This document shows, piece after piece, positions 42,063 through 51,273 of a stretch of 64,000 bases of DNA. The stretch comes from an uncultured Eubacterium sp. (GTDB taxonomy: Bacteria; Bacillota; Clostridia; Lachnospirales; Lachnospiraceae): assembly GCA_948579355.1 (NCBI GenBank), contig CAPAOV010000008.1:1-64000 (forward strand), given 5' to 3'. The stretch's first letter is position 1; the number at the start of each line of letters is the position of its first letter. The translations under genes were made by a program, and so were the position numbers. Below the pieces are notes generated by a model that saw only the letters and a list, made by a program, of their open reading frames with translations, was not told the DNA's origin and did no database searches.

Positions 42063-42791
42063 ATGGAATCATGGCCGGAGTGTCCGGAAGAAGATTTCCG
42101 GAAAGAGACCTATTTTTGTCATATACTGGATGCGCAAAGAGTGGGGTGGGAGGAAGAAATCTGTGAAATATGCCGTCGCTTTCTTCCGGCGTGCCAAAAG
42201 GAGAAAAGGCTGGAGGAGGCTTTTTCTTTTGCAAGAGAAGCTCATCGGGGCCAGATGCGCAAAGGGACGAAAATTCCTTATCTTATTCATTTGATTCGGA
42301 CATGGCATTATACTGTTATCATGGAGGGGGATTTGGAAGAACAGCAGGCGGCGCTCCTTCATGACGTACTGGAAGATACACAGGTAAAGGCTCAGGCGTT
42401 GTACGAAAGATTTGGAAAGAAAGTTCTGCATCTTGTTGTAGGAGAAAGTGAATATAAAAGAGAAGACAAATCAGCGCAGGAAACATGGAAACTGCGCAAA
42501 TTGGAGACGATAGAACGTATGCGGTGCCGGCTCGGGAAAGAGCAGGAACATCCGGCAATGCGCATTGCATTTGCGGACAAGCTGGCAAATCTCTATTCGA
42601 TGTGGTTTGAATACCGTTTGACAGGAGAGCGCATGTGGGACAAGTTTAATCAGAAAAAAAAGTCTATGCACGGTTGGTATTACGGGGAAATGGGTAAAAT
42701 ATTTGCACAATATTTTGATGGCTGTGCAGAGATGCCTCTGCTCGAAGAATATCGGAAATATTATCAGGAGGTCTTTCACCATGAAATTTAA
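42063..42791 (+). CDS. HD-domain phosphohydrolase (SpoT-like HD)
   Basis: A 242-residue protein. AREAHRGQMRKGTKIPYLIH, then QAALLHDVLEDTQVKAQAL (HD), and IAFADKLANLYSMW (last Asp region) are the metal-binding HD set of the RelA/SpoT hydrolase domain. No synthetase domain is present, so it would be a stand-alone (p)ppGpp or nucleotide hydrolase. Its stop overlaps the next gene's ATG by 11 bases. Confidence 0.8.
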   Translation: MESWPECPEEDFRKETYFCHILDAQRVGWEEEICEICRRFLPACQKEKRLEEAFSFAREAHRGQMRKGTKIPYLIHLIRTWHYTVIMEGDLEEQQAALLHDVLEDTQVKAQALYERFGKKVLHLVVGESEYKREDKSAQETWKLRKLETIERMRCRLGKEQEHPAMRIAFADKLANLYSMWFEYRLTGERMWDKFNQKKKSMHGWYYGEMGKIFAQYFDGCAEMPLLEEYRKYYQEVFHHEI

Positions 42792-43269
42792 GTGTGTCAA
42801 TGAGATGGAGCAGATTTGCTTTGACGATTCGGAAATATCTGAATTTAGGATGCAGGAAAAGCAGATGGAATTTACTTTTGACGGCGCCATGATTAAGGCG
42901 GGAAATTCACAGAATGCCAGATTACAGAATATGTACTGCAACACCATTATTCTACAGTTGGAGAATGCGGAAGTTGTGCGTGTTATGAAAGAGGGAATGA
43001 AATATTATGACGCCGACGGAAATCTTCAGAAAGAGATTCCGGATGAAGATGTTCCGGCGCCTGCGCAGACGGCGGTATTTAAGAGAATTGCAAAAGGAAA
43101 AATATTTACGGTAGTGACAGCCAAGGCAGATTCCGGCTATGCTTATGAGTTTGGCATTGATGTTCCGCGGGAAGATGATGAAGAAGAAACCGATACATTC
43201 TGGCTCTGTGTTATCTGTGAGAAAACAGTGGCGGCGTGGGAACGCTACAGCAGTCCGGCAGAATCATAA
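42781..43269 (+). CDS. unknown protein
   Basis: About 162 residues of mixed strand/helix composition without signal or membrane helices (MKFKCVNEMEQICFDDSEIS, ...). Not recognised. ATG 42781 is inside the HD gene's end, with caggaggtctttcacc upstream, so it is translationally coupled to that enzyme. Confidence 0.65.
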   Translation: MKFKCVNEMEQICFDDSEISEFRMQEKQMEFTFDGAMIKAGNSQNARLQNMYCNTIILQLENAEVVRVMKEGMKYYDADGNLQKEIPDEDVPAPAQTAVFKRIAKGKIFTVVTAKADSGYAYEFGIDVPREDDEEETDTFWLCVICEKTVAAWERYSSPAES

Positions 43270-43277
43270 AAAACATA

Positions 43278-43352
43278 GTGAAATGCGGCCGAAGAGAACG
43301 TTTATGTGTCCAGACGATAAAGACAGAAGCGCTCTCTCCGGTCGCATTTCAC
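43278..43352. repeat. long inverted repeat overlapping a gene end
   Basis: 23-base arms at 43278-43300 and 43330-43352 match at 20 positions. The right arm is inside the minus-strand methyltransferase gene; the left arm lies after its stop. It separates two convergent genes and may act as a bidirectional hairpin terminator, though it lacks T-tracts. Confidence 0.7.
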
Positions 43353-43886
43353 TTCTTCTCCGCTGGCAAATTCCTGAAATAATTTAAACGATGTATGCTG
43401 CTCGATATAAAAAACCACATCATCTTCCGGATAATACAATATCAATGTCAGTACACGAGGATGTTCCTGCCATGAAAGTAAAATTCGGTTTATAACCTGT
43501 CGGAAAATACTGATGGAAAAAGGATTAAAAAAATAGAATACGGTTTCATTTGGAGAGACTTCATAGTTCTGCGCGGCACATTGGACAAAGGTAATTTTTT
43601 CTTTGTCTCCCAAATAAGTTTCTCTGTTTCTAAGTGCTCTCGTATAATATCTATCCGTCAGTTCTACTCCCGTAGACATAAGGGAAAATCGATTTTCTAC
43701 ATAGAAATTAAGGCGGCCCAGACCGCATCCGTAATCGACAATTACATCGTTTTCCATCGGTGTATAGTGATAAAAAAGTTCTTCTAATACTTCATAAGAG
43801 GTCGGTTCATAACGGTGACAGTGAAAGCTGTCCGTACCATCAATCTGTACTTCTTCTGTATGAATTCCCAGTTCTTTATCTGTCAT
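43302..43886 (-). CDS. methyltransferase-like protein
   Basis: About 194 residues. VIVDYGCGLGRLNFYVENRF is methyltransferase motif I, and MSTGVELTDRYYTRALRN the following strand with its acid; VQCAAQNYEVSPNETVFYFF fits motifs III-IV. Substrate unknown. ATG 43886 with gcgggaggtaaac; an upstream ATG lacks a site. The last codons form one arm of the inverted repeat. Confidence 0.8.
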   Translation of the reverse strand: MTDKELGIHTEEVQIDGTDSFHCHRYEPTSYEVLEELFYHYTPMENDVIVDYGCGLGRLNFYVENRFSLMSTGVELTDRYYTRALRNRETYLGDKEKITFVQCAAQNYEVSPNETVFYFFNPFSISIFRQVINRILLSWQEHPRVLTLILYYPEDDVVFYIEQHTSFKLFQEFASGEEVKCDRRERFCLYRLDT

Positions 43887-44037
43887 GTTTACCTCCCGCT
43901 TTCGGTTTCTTTCATTATAACGCAAATATATTTATGGCACAAGTGACCAATTACTGACACTTTTTTTTCATTTCACTGACAAAATTAGTTGTTATAGTAG
44001 GCTCATAAAAGAACATCAGAAAGGATGGTAAAAACAT

Positions 44038-45507
44038 ATGAAAGACAATTTTGCGAAAGGGATTGCAACCTGTCTGACGTTAGCCATGATTTTAGGGAAT
44101 CTGCCCGAAGTCAGTTCCGTTATGGCTGAAACAGGCACTCCGGCAACAGAAGCAGTCACGCCGGATACATCGTCGGGCAGTGCAGTAAATACGGATACAC
44201 CGACGACAACACCGACAGTAACGCCGACGGAGACAGCGACGGTGACACCGACAGCGACACCAACAGTAACACCAACGGTAACACCGGATATGTCAGCTTA
44301 CCGTTTGCCTGCGACAACATTAAAAGCACGTGGGGGTGCTTCCCGTGTTCGGCTTTCGTGGTCGAAAGCGAGCGGGGCAGAGGGGTATTATATTTATGCC
44401 AGAACAGCTGCGGACGCTGCTTATACACTGATGGCGACTGTGAAAGATGCCGCGGCAACAGAATATACGAAAACATCTCTGGTGAACGGAACGACATATT
44501 ATTATCGTATTGCAGCGTATCGTACGGTTAATGGGGTAGTGGTAGAAGGTGATTTGTCGACGGCTGTTTCGGCAACACCGGTATCGGTGTCGGCAACGTC
44601 GAAAACGGCCAAGAAATATAGCACGAAAGCCAAATTTAAAGCTTCACCGGCATACAAGACATATAAGAAGACAAAAGCTGCCATGAATTACAATAAAAGT
44701 TTTGCTATACCGGGTATGAAAACGACAAATGCAGGTGGATTTGCCTGTACAACGATGGTTCCGCAGGGAATGTGTCTGGCTGGAAGTTATTTCCTCATTT
44801 CGGCCTATGATTATAAAAAGGAAGATTCTTCCGTTATTTATGTAGTCAGCCGCGCTTCCAAGTCATATATTACGACGATTGTTCTTCCAAGCAAGGCAAA
44901 AGTCGGCGGATTGGCTTTTGACGGCACCAATGTCTGGGTTTCGAAAGGGAAAGCCGTTGCCAGTTTTCCGTATAGCGTAGTAACAGACGCAGTAAATGCG
45001 GGAACTTCTTATACCGTATTGAACAGTTACCGGAATGTCTGTGCATTAGACTCAACGGCCTCCTATATGGGATATTACAACGGTGTCTTATGGATTGGCT
45101 CCTTTAGTCAGAGTACTTCGACGATGAAAGGATATAAACTTAATAATACGCAGACATTGCCTTCTTTAGTGCCTGCCTATACGATGTCTGTGCCGAGTAA
45201 GACGCAGGGAGTTACATTCAGCAGCGACGGAACCATGATATTGACAAGAAGCTATCGGACAAAGAAAGCAAAAAGCGGATATATTTCCCAGATTCGGACT
45301 TACCGGCCATCTTTTGCGCAGGCAAACGGCTCGGGAAAAGTTTTGAAAAATACCGCACTCAAGAAAATGAAATTGCCGCCGATGTCGGAGGGGGTTGCCA
45401 TCTATGGCACATACACCTATGTATTATTCTCTTCCAGCTATTATAAAAGCTGTAAATATCCGGTTGACAGAGTACTTGCTTTGAAAACGAACAAATTGAT
45501 TGAGTAG
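44038..45507 (+). CDS. secreted protein: Thr/Pro repeat, FnIII, C-terminal propeller-like domain
   Basis: A 489-residue protein. Signal peptide 1-30 (IATCLTLAMILGNLPEVSSVMAE, cleavage near A30). Residues 33-82 are a low-complexity Thr/Pro stretch with TPTVTPT-like repeats, likely a flexible or glycosylated linker. A fibronectin type III domain follows at about 90-180 (VRLSWSKASGAEGYYIYART). The rest (about 215-489) has propeller-like strands (VPQGMCLAGSYFLISAYDYK, GLAFDGTNVWVSKG). No sortase or LysM anchor is seen, so it is probably free or attached non-covalently. Confidence 0.8.
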   Translation: MKDNFAKGIATCLTLAMILGNLPEVSSVMAETGTPATEAVTPDTSSGSAVNTDTPTTTPTVTPTETATVTPTATPTVTPTVTPDMSAYRLPATTLKARGGASRVRLSWSKASGAEGYYIYARTAADAAYTLMATVKDAAATEYTKTSLVNGTTYYYRIAAYRTVNGVVVEGDLSTAVSATPVSVSATSKTAKKYSTKAKFKASPAYKTYKKTKAAMNYNKSFAIPGMKTTNAGGFACTTMVPQGMCLAGSYFLISAYDYKKEDSSVIYVVSRASKSYITTIVLPSKAKVGGLAFDGTNVWVSKGKAVASFPYSVVTDAVNAGTSYTVLNSYRNVCALDSTASYMGYYNGVLWIGSFSQSTSTMKGYKLNNTQTLPSLVPAYTMSVPSKTQGVTFSSDGTMILTRSYRTKKAKSGYISQIRTYRPSFAQANGSGKVLKNTALKKMKLPPMSEGVAIYGTYTYVLFSSSYYKSCKYPVDRVLALKTNKLIE

Positions 45508-45559
45508 CAGCAGTAACGGCTGTCATCGGGGAATGATAGTCTGTCCTGAAAACCGGTAA

Positions 45560-46549
45560 TTAATTTATGAAAGAAATAACCTGAAAGAGGCAAAATAAAA
45601 TAATTGCCAATAAGAGTACTGGAAAGGCTTTGCGTGCAGTACTCAAATGAATGTTTCGTTCTTTTAAGTAAGAGTGGCGTTGAATGGCAAACACTATTGA
45701 ATGCAAGACAAAGATTACGACGAACAGACACATTGTTGTTTGATTGCCACGAAACCAAAAGAACGAGATGAGGCTCCACTCAATAGCCAATAAAAATCCC
45801 TGAAAGGGATATGTCAGCGCGTAGGGAATTCCGGCAATTCCACGGGGAGCTTTTTTTGAAAAGTGAGTATTGGTATATTCGAGGTCCTCTTTCAATTCGG
45901 CGATGTCTTTATATTGCTTCTCGGGATTTTTCTCCATGCACTTACGAATGACTGTTTCGTATCGGCCATCGTAAGTGCATTTTCCATTTTTGGGGGTTTC
46001 GCCCGTCAACATCTGGTGAAAAATATTTCCTAATGTCTTCCATAGGCTGCGAAACGGATTTTTCGGTTTGGAAAAGCCGGGAACAAAATCCAGAAGTTTG
46101 ATGGCTCCCGCCGAGGTAACGAAAATATTACTTGGTTTCAGGTTATGGTGAATGATAGGCGGTTCCGGCTGCATAAGTTGCTGGATGCAGTCGCAGAGAC
46201 GGTCCATAATCTGATAAGCTTCTTCCTCTGTAAAGGAAACGTTACGGGCGCGGTTTTGCTCCAGCAGTTCAGCCAGTGTATTTCCCTCTAAATACTCTTC
46301 CACGACCAATGTATTGCCATCAAAAAATTTCACATTATATATGTGCGGCCATTCGCTATAATCTAATTGATAAAGTCTTGTATAAAGATTTTGGATATTC
46401 TTCTGACGGTACATTTTTAATATGCCGATGGGGGAGCCCGGTTCTGCCAGACATTTTACTTTGTAAATAATCGTATTTTCATTTTGTGTAATTGGCTGTC
46501 CCATAGGAACATATTGCTTTGTGACGAAAAGTTCTTTTTCTGAAGCCAT
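45560..46549 (-). CDS. membrane-anchored protein kinase-like protein, probably a pseudokinase
   Basis: A 329-residue protein. An N-lobe (IGILKMY with Lys45), hinge region VEEYLEGNTLAELL, then IIHHNLKPSNIFV where the catalytic HRD Asp is Asn136, and KLLDFVPGF where DFG is Asp-Phe-Val. The C-lobe continues to about 230, followed by three membrane helices (about 242-262, 273-290, 309-327). Without the HRD Asp it should bind ATP at most. Length and build resemble PASTA-less Ser/Thr kinases. Single gene on the minus strand. Confidence 0.8.
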   Translation of the reverse strand: MASEKELFVTKQYVPMGQPITQNENTIIYKVKCLAEPGSPIGILKMYRQKNIQNLYTRLYQLDYSEWPHIYNVKFFDGNTLVVEEYLEGNTLAELLEQNRARNVSFTEEEAYQIMDRLCDCIQQLMQPEPPIIHHNLKPSNIFVTSAGAIKLLDFVPGFSKPKNPFRSLWKTLGNIFHQMLTGETPKNGKCTYDGRYETVIRKCMEKNPEKQYKDIAELKEDLEYTNTHFSKKAPRGIAGIPYALTYPFQGFLLAIEWSLISFFWFRGNQTTMCLFVVIFVLHSIVFAIQRHSYLKERNIHLSTARKAFPVLLLAIILFCLFQVISFIN

Positions 46550-46729
46550 ATAAACCCTCTCTTTTCCACAGTGAAATGCTTTTTTATTGGTACGTCGCTG
46601 TTTGATGATACTATTATATCAAACAAAAGCTTATTTTTCTATATTGATTCGTCTGAACATATGACAAAAGTAGTGGAAACAATTATCTTATTGTGATATG
46701 ATATCAAAAATAAACAGGAGGAGAGAGGA

Positions 46730-47905
46730 TTGAAATTTCGATATCCAAAGTATTATGAAAATTTTCAATGTATTGCAGGACAATGTGAGGACACCTGCTG
46801 CGCGGGATGGGAGATAGACATTGATGATGTGAGTTATGGCTATTATATGAGTGTAGAGGGTGAATTTGGCAGCCGGCTACGCCAAAGTATACGGGAATAC
46901 GGTGAAGATTGTGAAGATGCTTATGAAAAGCACGGGTTCATATTAAAAGACAACAGGCGTTGTCCTTTTCTCAATGACAACAATCTCTGTGATTTATATC
47001 TTGCCTTAGGAGAGGGGGCGCTCTGCGATGTCTGCACGGATACGCCCCGCAATTATCTGGAATACGGCGGTGCGAGAGAACTTTCCTTAAGCTGTAGCTG
47101 CGGCGAGGCGGGACGGCTGTTATATGCAGACGAAGCGCCTCTTTCCTTTGTAGAGGAAGAGACGGACGGTGAGCCGGAGTTGGAAGAGAGTGAAGAAGAG
47201 TTGTTGCTGGCAGAAGCGGTTCGTTATGCCCGCGACATGTCGATTACCATTTTGCAAAACCGGAAACTACCATTGTCGAAACGGATAATTCACTTTCTAC
47301 ACTATGCTGAAAAGGTTCAGGAATGCCTGAATCAAAATTTGGTTGAATCTGTTAAAAAGATTGATGAGACAATATTTTTTGTTGACTCTACCGATGTAGA
47401 AGAACCATGCCGGCAGCTTTCTTACCGCTTCTTCTTATCAAGGCTGCGAACGTTTACGGAGATGGACAGCATAAGTCAGGAGTGGGAAGAAATACTGGGG
47501 TTGCTGCAAAAAAGATATCTTACCCCACCGGACGGAGATTTGCGGTATGTTCAGGAGCAGCAGAAATTATGGCAGGAAGTAGAGAGCCGGAACCGATTGT
47601 ATGAATATGAGCATATGCTTGTCTATTACAGTTTCTTGTTTCTTGCCCGTTGTGTCGACGACTATGATTACTTAGCGAAAGCAAAGATGATTGTCACCAG
47701 CTTTCTTATGCTGCGTGACATGGATTGTGCATGGTATGCCCAAAAGGAGAGCGGCTTTACGAAAGAAGACCGGGTTAATCTCTCCCGAATTTATGCGAAA
47801 GAGCTGGAACACTCTGGCGAGAATTTGGCATTTCTGGCTGACGAATTGCTATTTGAGGAGGCATACACGGTAGAAAATCTGTGCCTCTCCTTGACAATTA
47901 CCTGA
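46730..47905 (+). CDS. fliB: FliB-type flagellin lysine N-methylase
   Basis: A 391-residue protein. It starts FRYPKYYENFQCIAGQCEDT CCAGW and has further Cys clusters (RRCPFLNDNNLCDL, ALCDVCTDTPRNY), the cysteine-rich N-terminus shared with FliB and thought to hold an iron-sulphur cluster. Family members methylate lysines on flagellin or similar surface proteins. No flagellar gene is adjacent, although the chemotaxis receptor at 23570 shows motility is plausible. TTG start after aggaggagagagga. Confidence 0.8.
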   Translation: MKFRYPKYYENFQCIAGQCEDTCCAGWEIDIDDVSYGYYMSVEGEFGSRLRQSIREYGEDCEDAYEKHGFILKDNRRCPFLNDNNLCDLYLALGEGALCDVCTDTPRNYLEYGGARELSLSCSCGEAGRLLYADEAPLSFVEEETDGEPELEESEEELLLAEAVRYARDMSITILQNRKLPLSKRIIHFLHYAEKVQECLNQNLVESVKKIDETIFFVDSTDVEEPCRQLSYRFFLSRLRTFTEMDSISQEWEEILGLLQKRYLTPPDGDLRYVQEQQKLWQEVESRNRLYEYEHMLVYYSFLFLARCVDDYDYLAKAKMIVTSFLMLRDMDCAWYAQKESGFTKEDRVNLSRIYAKELEHSGENLAFLADELLFEEAYTVENLCLSLTIT

Positions 47906-47984
47906 ATTGAGTGTAAAATACTAGATGTTGTATGTATACCCTTTTATATTATACATACGGAATAAAATAAGGAGGTGCACTCTG

Positions 47985-49556
47985 GTGATGACATTAGAGG
48001 TTGCACATGTAATCGTAGCTATTGTAGTCATTGTTCTATTGTTGGCAGCAGCGATATTGATTTCTTGGAAAAGCGCCATTTCTTACCACATCAAGGTAGG
48101 AGAGGCAAAGGTCGGCAACGCCGAGGAGAAAGCGAGAGAGATTATTGACGACGCATTAAAGACTGCTGAGACTAAAAAGCGCGAGGCTCTGTTGGAGGCG
48201 AAAGAGGAAAATCTGAAAGCCAAAAATGATCTTGACAAAGAGACCAAAGAGCGTAGAGCGGAAATTCAACGTTACGAAAAACGTGTGTTAGGGAAAGAAG
48301 AGACTCTGGACAAAAAGCTGGATGCACTCGAGAAAAGGGAATCGAAGTTAAGCGCAAAAGAAGCCAATTTTGAGAAAGAACGTGAAAAGGTTGCGGAACT
48401 TCGGGAAAGTCATTTGCGCGAGTTAGAAAAGATTTCCGGTCTCACCTCCGAACAAGCAAAAGAGTACTTATTAAAGACTGTGGAAGAAGATGTTAAACAC
48501 GAAACAGCAGTTTTGGTAAAAGAATTGGAACGTCAGGCGAAAGACGAGGCAAATAAGAAAGCCAAGGATTATGTAGTTACGGCTATTCAGAAGTGTGCGG
48601 CAGACCATGTGTCCGAGACAACGATTTCTGTCGTGCCGTTGCCAAGCGATGAGATGAAAGGCAGGATTATCGGCCGCGAGGGTAGAAATATCCGCACATT
48701 GGAAAACCTGACCGGTATTGATTTGATAATCGACGATACACCGGAAGCGGTCATCTTATCAGGGTTTGACCCGATTCGCCGTGAGGTAGCCAGAATTGCT
48801 TTGGAAAAATTAATCGTAGACGGCAGGATACATCCTGCCAGAATCGAGGAAATGGTTGAAAAGGCCAGAAAAGAAGTTGAAACAATGATTCGTGAAGAGG
48901 GCGAAGAAGCGACATTGGAAGTTGGGGTACACGGTATTCATCCTGAACTGATTCGCCTGTTAGGTAAGATGAAATTTCGTACCAGCTATGGTCAGAATGC
49001 GTTGAAACATTCGATAGAAGTAGCGCATTTGTCCGGACTTTTGGCTGGTGAAATTGGTGTGGATGTCCGTATGGCAAAACGCGCCGGACTGTTACATGAT
49101 ATTGGCAAATCCGTAGACCATGATATGGAGGGTTCCCATATTCAATTGGGCGCTGATTTGTGTCGCAAATTCAAAGAATCCGCTCTGGTAATTAATGCGG
49201 TAGAAGCGCATCATGGAGATGTGGAGGCAGAGAGTATGATTGCCTGTCTGGTGCAGGCGGCAGACGCTATTTCTGCAGCGCGTCCGGGAGCGCGTCGTGA
49301 GACATTGGAGACCTACACGAATAGGTTGAAACAATTAGAAGATATTTCTAACAGCTTTAAGGGAGTTGATAAGTCTTTTGCTATTCAGGCAGGTAGAGAG
49401 GTTCGAGTGATGGTTGTACCGGATCAGATTAACGATGATGAGATGGTACTTCTTGCCCGTGATTTGTCGAAGCAGATTGAAGATGAGTTGCAATATCCGG
49501 GTCAGATTAAAGTTAATGTAATCCGTGAATCAAGAGTAGTGGACTATGCAAAATAA
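47985..49556 (+). CDS. rny: ribonuclease Y
   Basis: About 523 residues. An N-terminal membrane helix (VIVAIVVIVLLLAAAILI-like) anchors it. A long coiled coil (about 40-190) is followed by the KH domain GRIIGREGRNIRTLENLTGI and the HD domain GLLAGEIGVDVRMAKRAGLL HDIGKSVDHD, the catalytic site of this mRNA-decay endonuclease. GTG 47985 (9 bases after ggagg) or ATG 47988 could be the start. Followed by a terminator. Confidence 0.97.
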   Translation: MMTLEVAHVIVAIVVIVLLLAAAILISWKSAISYHIKVGEAKVGNAEEKAREIIDDALKTAETKKREALLEAKEENLKAKNDLDKETKERRAEIQRYEKRVLGKEETLDKKLDALEKRESKLSAKEANFEKEREKVAELRESHLRELEKISGLTSEQAKEYLLKTVEEDVKHETAVLVKELERQAKDEANKKAKDYVVTAIQKCAADHVSETTISVVPLPSDEMKGRIIGREGRNIRTLENLTGIDLIIDDTPEAVILSGFDPIRREVARIALEKLIVDGRIHPARIEEMVEKARKEVETMIREEGEEATLEVGVHGIHPELIRLLGKMKFRTSYGQNALKHSIEVAHLSGLLAGEIGVDVRMAKRAGLLHDIGKSVDHDMEGSHIQLGADLCRKFKESALVINAVEAHHGDVEAESMIACLVQAADAISAARPGARRETLETYTNRLKQLEDISNSFKGVDKSFAIQAGREVRVMVVPDQINDDEMVLLARDLSKQIEDELQYPGQIKVNVIRESRVVDYAK

Positions 49557-49596
49557 GTTTGCATGAGAAACTTAATATTTGTCAGAAAATGAAAGG

Positions 49597-49645
49597 AACC
49601 GCTGTATTGTTTATCACTTCCGTGTTTGCAATAGAGCGGTTTTTA
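49597..49645 (+). terminator. intrinsic terminator after rny
   Basis: AACCGCT-g-TATTG pairs with CAATA-g-AGCGGTT across a 19-base loop, then TTTTT. It separates rny from asd. Confidence 0.8.
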
Positions 49646-49705
49646 TTGCATATTTATTCTTTTTGTATTATAATAAAGAAGACTATGAGAAGATGGAGGA
49701 ATATC

Positions 49706-50791
49706 ATGAGTGATAAATTACGAGTAGGTATCCTTGGAGGTACCGGTATGGTAGGACAGAGATTTCTCTCAATATTGGAAAATCATCCGTGGTTTGAGGT
49801 GGTTGCCATTGCTGCCAGTCCGCGTAGCGCCGGAAAGACATATGAGGAGGCTGTTGGCGGACGTTGGAAGATGCAGACGCCGATGCCGGAAGCAGTAAAA
49901 AAAATAATTGTAAAAAACGTGAATGAAATTGAAGAAGTCAGCCGTGAAGTTGACTTTGTATTCAGTGCCGTAGATATGACAAAAGAAGAAATCAGGGAAA
50001 TTGAAGATGCTTATGCAAAAGCAGAGGTTCCGGTTGTTTCCAATAACAGTGCGCATCGGTGGACGCCGGATGTTCCTATGATTGTACCGGAGATTAATCC
50101 AGAGCATTTGCAAGTGATTGAGAGTCAAAAGAAACGTCTTGGTACAAAGCGGGGATTTGTCTGTGTTAAACCAAACTGCTCCATTCAAAGTTATGCGCCT
50201 GCGCTGACGGCATGGAAGAAGTTTGAGCCTACAGTTGTAGTAGCTACTACTTATCAGGCAATTTCCGGCGCCGGAAAGACATTTAAAGAGTGGCCGGAGA
50301 TGGAGCACAATATCATTCCTTATATTGGCGGTGAAGAAGAGAAAAGTGAGAAAGAACCGCTTCGTTTATGGGGAGAGGTAAAAGACGGTGTAATTGTGAG
50401 TGCGGAGACTCCGTTGATTACGAGTCAGTGTATTCGTGTGCCGGTTTTGGATGGTCATACGGCAGCGGCGTTTGTGAATTTCAAAAAGAAAGTAACAAAA
50501 GAAGAGCTGATACAGGCGTTGGTGGAGTTTAAGGGAGAACCGCAGGAGTTGGATTTGCCGAGTGCGCCGAAACAGTTTATTCAATATTTGGAAGATGATA
50601 ACCGGCCTCAGGTTGCTTTGGATGTTGATTATGAAGATGGTTTTGGCGTCAGTATCGGACGGCTTCGTGAGGATAGCTATTTTGACTGGAAGTTTGTCGG
50701 TCTTTCCCACAATACGGTGCGCGGTGCTGCCGGCGGCGCTGTGTTGATGGCCGAATTATTAAAAGCAAAAGGATATATTACAGCTCGGTAA
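49706..50791 (+). CDS. asd: aspartate-semialdehyde dehydrogenase
   Basis: About 361 residues. VGILGGTGMVGQRFLSILE is the NADP site; KPNCSIQSYAPAL carries the active-site Cys; QAISGAGKTFKEWPEM and CIRVPVLDGHTAAAFVNF the substrate and catalytic His region. It makes aspartate semialdehyde for lysine, threonine and methionine and for cell-wall diaminopimelate. Length and motifs fit the archaeal/fungal-type ASADH also common in Firmicutes. Start ATG 49706 after agatggaggaatatc. Confidence 0.95.
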   Translation: MSDKLRVGILGGTGMVGQRFLSILENHPWFEVVAIAASPRSAGKTYEEAVGGRWKMQTPMPEAVKKIIVKNVNEIEEVSREVDFVFSAVDMTKEEIREIEDAYAKAEVPVVSNNSAHRWTPDVPMIVPEINPEHLQVIESQKKRLGTKRGFVCVKPNCSIQSYAPALTAWKKFEPTVVVATTYQAISGAGKTFKEWPEMEHNIIPYIGGEEEKSEKEPLRLWGEVKDGVIVSAETPLITSQCIRVPVLDGHTAAAFVNFKKKVTKEELIQALVEFKGEPQELDLPSAPKQFIQYLEDDNRPQVALDVDYEDGFGVSIGRLREDSYFDWKFVGLSHNTVRGAAGGAVLMAELLKAKGYITAR

Positions 50792-50817
50792 GAGTAGTGT
50801 GAGATTGGAGGTGTATC

Positions 50818-51273
50818 ATGGGCAAATTTCGTATATTGGTAAAAGGAATTGTACAGTACAAGAACAAATTTTTAGCAGTAGAGCGATGGTATGACGACCG
50901 CATTTTCGAGCCTTATCAGTGGGAATTCATTGATGGGGAAATGGTATTCGGAGAGACTCCTGAGGGAGCGGTAGCGCGTATTATTAAGGAGAAGACAGGT
51001 TTGTCTGTGCAAGTGAATAAGCCGTTGTATACATGGGGCTTTACGGCAGGAGAAATCTGCACGTCAGGAATTGCCTTTTTGTGTGATGCGCAAAACGATG
51101 AAATTGTTTTATCTGAAGATTTGCACGACAGCTTATGGGTACTGAAAGAGGATATTTCTCAGGTCATTACCAATCAGGCAGTTGTAAAAGATGTGGAAAA
51201 GGCAGGCCTGACAAGTAGTTTTGGCTTAGATGATTTTGGAAAGGTGGATTTATTCGTTGAACCTATGGATTAA
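50818..51273 (+). CDS. Nudix-like protein with degenerate box, upstream of pyrC
   Basis: A 151-residue protein of Nudix fold. Its box reads GEMVFGETPEGAVARIIKEK: the first Gly and Glu are present, but the REUXEE part is RIIKEK, so two of the usual acidic positions are lost. Hydrolase activity is doubtful. Its stop overlaps the pyrC start by 17 bases. The position suggests a regulatory or auxiliary role in pyrimidine or nucleotide metabolism, which is inference. Confidence 0.75.
   Translation: MGKFRILVKGIVQYKNKFLAVERWYDDRIFEPYQWEFIDGEMVFGETPEGAVARIIKEKTGLSVQVNKPLYTWGFTAGEICTSGIAFLCDAQNDEIVLSEDLHDSLWVLKEDISQVITNQAVVKDVEKAGLTSSFGLDDFGKVDLFVEPMD

Noticed and set aside
44190..44290. CRISPR-like or tandem repeat array
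   Set aside because: The repeated acaccgacagtaacaccg-like units are codons of the Thr/Pro-rich linker of the secreted protein; there are no spacers.
49557..49705. Lysine riboswitch before asd
   Set aside because: The 150-bp gap holds a terminator of rny and a start region, but no conserved lysine-aptamer segments were visible.
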